A stretch of DNA of 64,000 nucleotides, from positions 14,560,001 to 14,624,000 of the forward strand of contig CP142454.1 of assembly GCA_038049695.1 (NCBI GenBank), written 5' to 3'. The stretch's first letter is position 1. Each line of letters begins with the position of its first letter. The position numbers and the translations under genes are program-made. The notes beneath the pieces are model-generated. The model searched no databases, had not been told where the DNA came from, and was given only the letters and a program-made list of their open reading frames with translations. Source of the DNA: Cinnamomum chago (lineage: Eukaryota > Streptophyta > Magnoliopsida > Laurales > Lauraceae). Positions 55,800 through 64,000 of the stretch are shown piece by piece.

Positions 55800-58690
55800 T
55801 GAAGATTTTCATTCATCTAATTCCTCATAAATTTACAATTGCCAAATATGAATTTACTACAATTTTAAAGAAATGGAAAATCTTTTGTCCAAAATATGGT
55901 AGCCAAAAGTGACCGAAGGAAAATACAAAAAGCTCGATGATTTGATTGTCGGCAGGATTTTCACAGTATCTTGATCTCCTATTACAGCTTCAAACCTGCT
56001 GTGATATGCTGACGGAGACAAGCTAATGATATAATTCTCCAGAGCAATTTATTTAATCAGGATCACAGCTTTCCAAATAGCAGCAATAACGACAGTGCAA
56101 TTCAATTCTACATGTGCTGCCGCCTATCTTATTTTTTCATAGAGTTTACATTTTGGTTTTTCTTTTTCATTCTTATATTAAAAAAACAAAAGAGTAGAAA
56201 ACTCATTTGTTTACATTTTCTTTATTCTCCATCTTAAGGCTGAGGAGCGCTAGAAAACACCCGGGGAAACTTTTTTTTTTCCAAAAAAATGCCCCTTCTA
56301 GAGGGCCCACCCCACTGTGATATATGACAACCATAGAATGCTGTTGGATGGAAAAACCTGGATAAGACATATCTATGTATAAAACTTCAACTCTATTAAT
56401 ACCTTGATTTATGACCCTAAAATTTAATTGTTTTAGAAGTATCATTTTATTACAATTTCAATCTAATGGCGAGTAAAAGTTGGATGAGTGTCAAATTTGG
56501 ATTTGTGACCAATCATGGGAGTAGTATGTGTGTGAAAAGACTGGATTGACTCAAAATGGTCTCCACTGCCTAAAAATAGGAGGGCGAAAGGAAAGTATTT
56601 TTGAGAATTCCTCTTTGTCAAATATTATATTTTATTCACTTGGGGTACATAAACTTCTTCTAGACCGACAAATTCGTGTGTTCTATAAGAAGACACCATA
56701 TCTCTTTCAACCTACATGAGATACTTAAACATTGATTTGTCTGACTTAACCGAAAACGACCAGGGTCCGCCATCCACATGATATTGTCCGCTTTGACTCA
56801 TGGGAGTCCAAGCCTATTTTCCTACATGGTTTTAAAAGGCATCATGCAAAGTTAAGGACCAGGTCACAGAGATATACCAAAGATCTAGACTAGCGTGCTT
56901 CCGACGTGGAACTTATGCATCACAGCATATCTAGTCCTCGTAGGACCCAACGCTCTTTTACAGGAGAGCCACAAGCGTAATATAACTTGAGATGCCCAAA
57001 CAAGGATTTGAGAGAGAGAGAGTGTGCGGGCACATTGAAACCTTTTAAAGACCCAAATCCAACCCTTGGAAATGTCAATGTAGAAAACTCAATTTGTTAT
57101 TAAACAGGCTAAACATGTAACCTAAATAATGAATTTAGCAAGTTACATCGAAATGTTTCTAAAGTGCTCATATATTATATCTCAGTTGTCTCCTTCTTTT
57201 TTTTTTCTTTCTTCCATACCATCTTCAAGTTTTCAATTGCTTCTTATTTGCTTTCTCACGCTTACGCAATTGACAATGACGTTATTTCTCTAATCTTCAC
57301 TAATTAATTCATTGATTTCTACTTGGACCCTTTGCTTCTAGGATTTGTTTCCTATCATGGACTCTATGGGCGTATATTTAGTAGAAAATCCCCCTTAATG
57401 ATAAGCATTTGGATATGGAACTACTTTAGCTCTGCATTAGAAAACACAAAACATCACGAAAAACACCTTCAAAATCTAAAGATTATATATAGCTATCAAA
57501 ACTCTCATTAGATATGAGACAGATTCAGATACTGGAGGAGAAACAGTTGCACACTTTCCATACAAACCAAGAACCATACAGTAGGGAAGTCTCTATCCAT
57601 GCTACTTGCCCTTTCACATTTTTCTTTGCCAAGTAAATCAAATGTAGAACTCACTCTCTGCAATAGACAGGAACTCCTAAATGGAAGTGCTTCCTAAAAC
57701 TCTACCTAACCTAACCATCCCTGTCTACACCAAACTTCTACTAATTGCTGGTCAAATTTTATTTTCTCAAACGTGCTAGAACAGAACAAACTTTGAAGGA
57801 AATAAAATGTCACAGAAAGACGCAGGCATGTCGCTTTTTACTGTTTGCCCTGTTTCAGTGTTGTGTGACTCACTCACGTCTCCTAGCTCTATCGCTCGGG
57901 CGCACTCTGAGAGACTTATTTTTTTCATAATTTTAAACTGCTAAAAATGAAATCCTTTTTACAACTTACAAGATATATGATATGTAGAAAAATTTTATCC
58001 TGATAAGAAATAGGCCTATATCAGATTGATCACATATTAAAAATACAATCATTTTATAAAAAAATTATTCACCTGTTTTTTTTATGATGAATTTATTGAT
58101 GGGCCCAACTTTTCTTAGAGTGGAATTTTGCCATTATTTCAAGCAAAAGAGGATTTAATTTGTGCTTGAATGAAGAACCTAGTGAATTTTTAAATGAGGT
58201 TGATGGGCCCCACAAATATTCAACGTGGCCATTCACAGGGGTATTTTTGGTAACCCGGACTATTCATCTCGGTCTTCGGAAGGGTGCTTGACCTTTGAAA
58301 ATATCCAAGTCGAATCCGGATCCTCAAACACTTTTAACTTAGAGAAATCCTGGATTAAAGGTGTCAAAATCCAAATTGAGGCCCATCTATTAAAATCGGA
58401 ACCACTTAGAATAAATGGCCTCCGGGGATATAGTAACCGTCAAAATTTTATATCAATAAGATTTGGTTCCACCATTGAATATATTGTTTGATGAAAAATG
58501 TGATCAACACAAATCTTATGCAAGTTCATTATCACTATTTTCATCAAAGTGGTCAAATCAATGGTAGGATTTGATGACACTATATATATATATATGAATA
58601 GTGTTTATTTTAAACGGTTCAGATTTGAAGAACAGTGGGGGCTTCACCTTGGAGTTTGACTTAATTATCTAAGTCAAAAGCCTCATGGGA
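55800..58690. other. Intergenic, with TRIM/LTR-like remnant at about 56760-57010
   Basis: Mostly AT-rich with no gene. The 56775-56850 stretch (GATATTGTCCGCTTTGACTC and GGTTTTAAAAGGCATCATGC) shares words with the Cassandra-like LTR at 3950-4090 but lacks the 5S core, so it may be a related LTR fragment. Confidence 0.4.
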
Positions 58691-58696
58691 TCAAGG

Positions 58697-58945
58697 AATC
58701 TCGAAAGAGAATCCCTTGTTTCGTCCAAACCGGAAAGCCCTGTTTGGACGAATCAGGGGCCTCCACATGCTGGGGCGGAAGGAGGGCGGAGGAGAAAAGA
58801 AAAAGGTAATTTCTCTTTCCTACAGTACCCCTAGGCATGGAGGCCCTGATTCATCCAAAGAAGAGATCCCCTATTTCGTCCGGCTGTTTGGACGAAACGG
58901 ACAGCCGGACGAAACGGGGGATCCGGGAATCTCTCTCAAAGTTGC
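58697..58945. mobile_element. Foldback element with TTTCGTCC/GGACGAAA repeats upstream of GAT1-like gene
   Basis: Long imperfect inverted repeat: left GAATCCCTTGTTTCGTCCAA and GGACGAATCAGGGGCCTCCA; right arm, reverse-complemented, GATCCCCCGTTTCGTCCGG and GGATGAATCAGGGCCTCCAT. The right arm also holds a local hairpin, TTTCGTCCGGCTGT against ACAGCCGGACGAAA (about 58874-58916). It ends about 210 bp before the transporter ATG. Confidence 0.65.
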
Positions 58946-59153
58946 ATCTATTCTGACGTGAGCAGTATGGACGAGTTTGGCCGGGCCCAGCCAATTTGTC
59001 TGTCCATTCAGACACTCCACACCCATCCATTCCCATTGACTTTCTCGTTCCAAAACAAAATAAATAAACATCATAACCTTTGGAGTTGCTGCTTTTTCGT
59101 CTTCTTCTATATCATTGGACTCCCCTGCGCCTTCTCGGACACTATTGCAGGAA

Positions 59154-62100
59154 ATGGGGACTCTCTCCACAGACCCCACAGGGGCTGAAAGGCAGCAGGA
59201 GGAATCAAGGCTGAAACCATCGCCTCTCTTTCCAACTCCATCTCCTCTCGAACCTCAGTCTCAGAAGCTCGACGCAGGCGCTCTCTTTGTTCTCAAGTCC
59301 AAAGGTCTTGTTCTCAATCTTCTTATTAGACCATGGTCTATCATTTCTGGTTTTGGTCTCTTAATCACTTACAATCTTCTTCTTCTCCTTCTCTTACATT
59401 TTCTTTTCAGGGTTTTCTGTGTAGATTATTATTATTATTTTTTTTTTTTTGAAGTATTTAGTTGATACTGCATCACATGAATCCTTTCTCTTTTCTTCTC
59501 TCCATTTTTTTTTTTCTTAATCTAACAAATGAAACAAGAAGATAAAAGGAAAGAGTATGATGTTCTTTTTTTAATTTTTAATTTTTGTATGAGAAAAGAT
59601 GATTGTGTTGGACTCAATATGACTGTAATCAATGAGTAGGGTGGGATGTATAATAGTCCACCGATGAAATGGGATATGCACCAACAACCGGCTACCACCA
59701 AAAAAGCAAAGTTGGGAGGGATCAGATCCTTCAAAGGGTGAAGGGTCTTCTCAGAAAACATGAAATTGATTGGTATTCCCAAAATTACCATTAACAATTT
59801 ACTTCTTTTACTTTATTTTATTTTTATTTTTTAACAGATACTTTTCACATGTTATTGACTTATTGAGTCGCTTAATACCAAATGATCATGTAATCATCTT
59901 CATGATGTTTTCTTATAAAATTATTAGTTATTTTTATTTCTTTAAAAAAGAAAAGAGTCGTAAGAGTCCCATCAACAAGAAGTTGTGGGACCCACCTAAA
60001 TTGATTCCACATATGAATGGGGATGTTTATCAACCACTTAATTTGGGCTTTTCACATGTTTTAGTCCACGGTCTATTATAGTGACCCACTTTTTAAATTT
60101 GTATAAAGCAGGTCCAAGTATTGAGATTTCTCTCTCTCTCTCTCTCTGAAAATTCATGCGTGCTTATTTTCAGGTTCATGGCTACACTGCGGCTATCATC
60201 TGACAACTTCAATCGTAGCTCCGGCCCTTCTCAGCCTGCCTTTCGCATTTGCAGCACTGGGTTGGGTGGCCGGTGTATTGTGCTTGATCGTCGGAGCACT
60301 TGTCACCTTCTATTCCTACAACCTTCTCTCCTTAGTACTGGAACATCATGCCCAGCTTGGACAACGCCATCTTAGATTCAGAGATATGGCTGAACATATT
60401 CTAGGTAAGGAAAAGATTCGATTCTTTGTCCCAGCCTTAATTAATTTCTCTTCTTCCTTTAAAAATAGCAAACAACTCTAATTCCTTAATGAGGTTAACT
60501 GTTACATGTCCCTTTTGGTAGTCATTGTTACACCTGGTCACATTTGTTTTATCATTGACTTTTGCATGGCCACTTAGATGGCTATACACCATTTAATTGA
60601 ACGGTGCATGAAGAGCTTGATTAAATAATGAGTTCAACTCACGTTCATGCATGGAGTTCAGTCTATCTCACTTTTTTTTTGTACTGATAAACAATCTAAT
60701 GGTCAATGTGATATGCATGGATTAGGTGAAGTTTAGGTGAGCCCCATCTAGTTCAACACATGGTAGCAGTTCTGTCCTAGGGTGATTTGGTGTGAAACCG
60801 TTTTTTGAAGCATGTTCTGATTTAGCTTAAAAAACCATTGAACCTTACTTAAGTAGACTTGGTTGGTGACAAGCAAGCATATAATTGTAGTGGCATTGAT
60901 ATGTTAAGAAATAAAAAATTGATTCCGTTTAACAAAAGTAAGGTCCATATATAGTAGAATGGAGCCCATCTATGATTAATCTCCGAACCTTTACCGTGAC
61001 AATTACTATGAGAATTGGCACTCATTCGAATTTTATACTAATATGACCATTATCTATGTTTAGATTCAAATATGAAAAACATCATTTATACAAATTGTTG
61101 AAGCTTTTAGACTCTTTAAAAGTAAACCCACATTTTAAGTATTCCACCATATATGTAATTGACCATTTTAATTATGTTCCTTTGCCTTTTGAAATCACCA
61201 AAAATCTTACTTATTGATTAAGATCTAAATCGTTCAAAATAAATGACATACTCTTCCGTGGCATATCGCTGATTTAATTTCAATAGTAGTTACACACACC
61301 ATCATAATATAATAAAGAACCCACTGAACAAAGTTTGCTAATTGAACCCTACTGAAAAGCTAGCACCAGCAAATTTCCCATCTTTATGGGATTCAGGAGG
61401 ATCCGATATCCATTTTTTCTAATGCATGCATAAAAATATGAGAGGCACGTGTATAGGGGCTTCATTGGCGTCAAAGAAAATCCCAGTCCATAAAATTGGT
61501 AAGGACCCAACAACCTCAAGGGTAATGAGTCACAGCTGTGTGCATCAGCTGGGCCCATTACAATAATGAATGTAATGTGGACTACTCCCTTTTGAGTCAA
61601 CAGACAGCAGCTCCACTGATTTCACATTTGGTTCACTTCTTGCCCAACCTTTGATCCATGCGGGAGATGGATAAGATAGAAAGTCTCTCTTGCAAGTTGC
61701 AAACACTTTGCTGAGTTTTATTAGTATTCTCAAGAGTGGAAAGGATGGTATTGGTAGGTGTTTTCTATTATTGGTAATTTGAATTAGCTATGCCCATGCA
61801 AATGGAGATTCGATGGATTAGATTTGGAAAGTCATGCCCTTCATTTTCTACCCATGCAACATAACAATAAATATTAATGGATGAAGTCCTTTATTAGGTT
61901 TATTGGAAAAGGCAATGCTGCCCTTCTTTTTCTGTATTCCTCTATTTTGACCATTTCTTTCCAATCCTTCAATCTTCTAAGTAACCACAGCTGCAGGGGA
62001 TCCTGACTCCATTTATTTTAGGCTATAATGGCGACAGGGATTAGTGACAATGCTTGGGCTCAGCTACCACAAAGTTTAAGGGTCCCAACCACTGACTTCA

Positions 62101-63521
62101 ATGAATGCCTATGGACTATCTAAATTCATTGCCCCCTCTGACGTGATCAGAGTGCAGTGCAAATAAAAAAATATTTGAATGATCCATGCAAGTGCAAACA
62201 CACCTGATTTTCTTTTATTATCTGTCTAATCCACATCTCCACTCCATCTAAAGTGGGGCCCATCATAGGAATGAAGCTAGCCACAGTAGGGTGAATAATG
62301 ACTTGTGGAGGACGCACGTTGTCCACTATCTTAAATGACAAAAAAGCTTCATTTCACTCGAAGAAAGTGATATTTAATTTTGATTAATGTAAACAAACTC
62401 CAATGATGGATGGCCGACTTCCAACTAAAACGGGATATTTAAATGATGATAGACCTCAGGCATGAACATGGCTTTCATCAAATGAGATCCGCGTTTGTGG
62501 AATCTCCAAAAGAAAGAGATTCATCTCTCTATATTAATTATAGATAAACTATCTTATGCTATGCTGACTTCCTGGTGACCTTATGTAGGACTTGATCATA
62601 TGACCCTGGAAAACAAAATTAACTTTGATCTATATCTCTTTCCTACAACAAAATCAACCAAACAATGAATATCACTATCTAAATTGAATTTGTGAGACTG
62701 CAAATTTTTAGGGGAGGGCCTGTGATAGGAAAGGCTCAATTCAAGTAAATTTGGGGCCCACTGAATTCAGTATTGGATTAGTTCTTATGACATCATTCTC
62801 CCTATCTTGACTCAGTACAATACAATGTATCATGTATTAGATTATTTCTTCTTTCTTTTTTATGAGGGAATCCAGCTCTAGATTCTAGATTGAGGAAAGG
62901 TGGCAAGCAGGTAAGAACTCACACCTTTTGTCACTGAGGTAAGAGACGGTTCTTGATTATTTTTTCTTGTTTATAATTTAGTTTGAGAAGTTGGTTAGGT
63001 CAAGACCATTCAAAGTTCCAACCACCACTTAAAATCCATCTTCATTTTATCCAACTCATTGGAGTCACACTCAGTCTTAATAGGCGATAGCTTAAATATG
63101 ACTTCAATGGGCAGATTTGATACTTTTGATTGACCCAGGTAAAACATATTATTATATTTTGTTTACTCATGATAGACATATTTGCATAGATCACTACAAT
63201 TAAAGTAAAACTTGACCTAGCTAGTATCTATACAAGGTGGGGCATGTGATATGGATAGGTTAGACGTCAAAGTCAGTTCTGACAGTAGAACCATCTATAG
63301 CCTGATGAGTGGTGCTGATCATGTGCCTTTGCATGACAAAAGAAAGATCAGTTGATCACAATTAGCAGGCATCAGCAAGCCACAGTAGAACTAACTGACA
63401 GTGTTATATATCCTGATTTTCAGGACCGAAATGGGGCCGTTTTTATGTGGGTCCTATTCAGTTCGCAGTGTGCTATGGTGCGGTTGTTGGTTGTACTCTT
63501 CTTGGGGGTCAGAGCATGAAG
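59154..63521 (+). CDS. GAT1: GAT1-like GABA/amino-acid transporter, first three exons, partial
   Basis: An AAAP-family proton-coupled importer, probably of GABA at the plasma membrane. Exons: 59154-59304 (start MGTLSTDPTG, ending LDAGALFVLKSK), 60174-60404 (SWLHCGYHLTTSIVAPALLS to RDMAEHIL) and 63424-63521 (PKWGRFYVGPIQFAVCYGAV to LGGQSMK). They join in phase through split Gly codons with GT-AG introns of 869 and 3019 bp. This gives 160 residues of an expected roughly 450. The LDAGALFVLKS block, H-x-GYHLTTSIVAP helix 1, helix 2 and the start of helix 3 are present. An upstream in-frame ATG (59115) exists, but MGTL matches relatives such as Arabidopsis GAT1. The remainder lies off the right edge. 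Substrate is inferred from family. Confidence 0.92.
60405..63423 (+). other. GAT1-like intron 2, 3.0 kb
   Basis: AT-rich intron with no recognised transposon termini or nested gene. Exon borders on both sides are fixed by the protein. Confidence 0.5.
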
Positions 63522-63685
63522 GTTTGTGGTTTCAATCTATTACTACTTTCCAATTGTTTTAAGTAGTGAAATATAAAGGGAAGAGAGTTGGCAATGGTGG
63601 GTTGGTGGGATGATTGACTTTCGATCCCCATCCGGTCCACTAGTGTATTATATCACTAATACATATATAAATTATATTGATTGAT

Positions 63686-64000
63686 TAAATTGGGCCCCAT
63701 TTAGGGATGGGACCGGGGGATGGAAAGATTTACGTGAGACTACTCCAAGTATCAAGTTTGACCCCAAACCCAAACTCATGTTCCTAACCCCTTTATCCGT
63801 GGCCCACAAGCTATGATGCACGGATACTTCAAAATGAGCAATGTATCGTATCCAGTACTTCACTTTTTATGTGTAAAATTCGTGTCCCTGCCGTATCCAT
63901 CCCGTGTCCCTATCGTATCTATGCCGCATCCGGGCATCATAACCCACAAGTTTAATGGTTTCATATTCAAAAAAATATTCAACCCTCGATCCAACGGTTC
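63686..64000 (-). mobile_element. Family A foldback MITE, split by a hAT MITE and cut by window edge
   Basis: Matches the reverse complement of the interior of 6579-6954 (TTGGGCCCCATTTAGGGATG, GGGGGATGGAAAGATTTACG, TTCAAAAAAATATTCAACC). It lies in the third intron of the GAT1-like gene and runs off the right edge. It is interrupted at 63811-63942. Confidence 0.75.
63811..63942. mobile_element. 132-bp hAT MITE with perfect 8-bp TSD, nested
   Basis: Starts CTATGATGCACGGATAC and ends GCATCCGGGCATCATAA (inverted: TTATGATGCCCGGATGC; 15 of 17 match). Flanked by CCCACAAG on both sides (63803-63810 and 63943-63950). Removing it and one repeat restores the continuous family A sequence seen elsewhere in the window. 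Confidence 0.88.

Noticed and set aside
56760..57010. Second Cassandra element
   Set aside because: Shares a few LTR words but has no 5S core or primer-binding site, so I only list it as a remnant.
29628..63521. AVT6 fragment and GAT1-like gene as a tandem transporter cluster
   Set aside because: They belong to different AAAP clades, lie 30 kb apart, and the AVT6 piece is inside a TIR element with lost start and stop. No functional link is supported.

Overview
This is a flowering-plant nuclear window. The evidence is spliced plant genes with GT-AG introns of 0.1 to 3.5 kb, plant-type L1 and RTE LINEs, a Cassandra-type TRIM carrying 5S rRNA-like sequence, and dense hAT, Harbinger and foldback MITEs. 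The window is AT-rich with long introns. I cannot name the species; a TE-rich dicot or early-diverging angiosperm would fit. No tRNA or rRNA gene, CRISPR array or prokaryotic feature was seen.

Three host genes are well supported. (1) On the minus strand at the left, the first three coding exons of the splicing factor U2AF35 (5560 down to 2450) continue off the left edge. Intron 1 holds the Cassandra-like element, and a broken RTE LINE (1-1660) sits downstream of exon 3, antisense to the gene. (2) On the plus strand, 39933-48245 is a complete nine-exon CSLA gene (glucomannan 4-beta-mannosyltransferase, CSLA9-like). My splicing gives 533 codons with the D, D, D, QxxRW signature intact. (3) On the plus strand at the right, 59154-63521 is the first three exons of a GAT1-like GABA/amino-acid transporter that runs off the right edge.

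Between these genes the DNA is mostly transposon-derived. An L1-type LINE lies on the minus strand (about 21955-27110) with an intact 1158-codon ORF2 and an ORF1 broken only around two poly-C tracts. A region at 28-34 kb contains two gene-capturing DNA transposons. One is a Pack-MULE-like element (about 28255-30099) carrying the promoter/5' part of an AVT6-type amino-acid transporter, with its ATG lost and an in-frame stop. The other is a hAT element (31204-32101) with an 8-bp target duplication, carrying a fragment of a PLAC8 cysteine-rich gene. Two further copies of this hAT family (10147-10589, 20845-21231) lack the gene fragment and have near-perfect 8-bp duplications. Harbinger/Tourist elements with TTA/TAA duplications (12673-12998, 15788-16854) and four copies of a foldback family (6.6, 36.5, 38.5, 63.7 kb) are also present. 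The last copy is split by a 132-bp hAT MITE.

The three host genes have unrelated roles (splicing, cell-wall mannan synthesis, GABA import) and are not a cluster. The most interesting content is the gene capture and nested insertion in the transposon-rich part. I did not find a convincing wholly new system.
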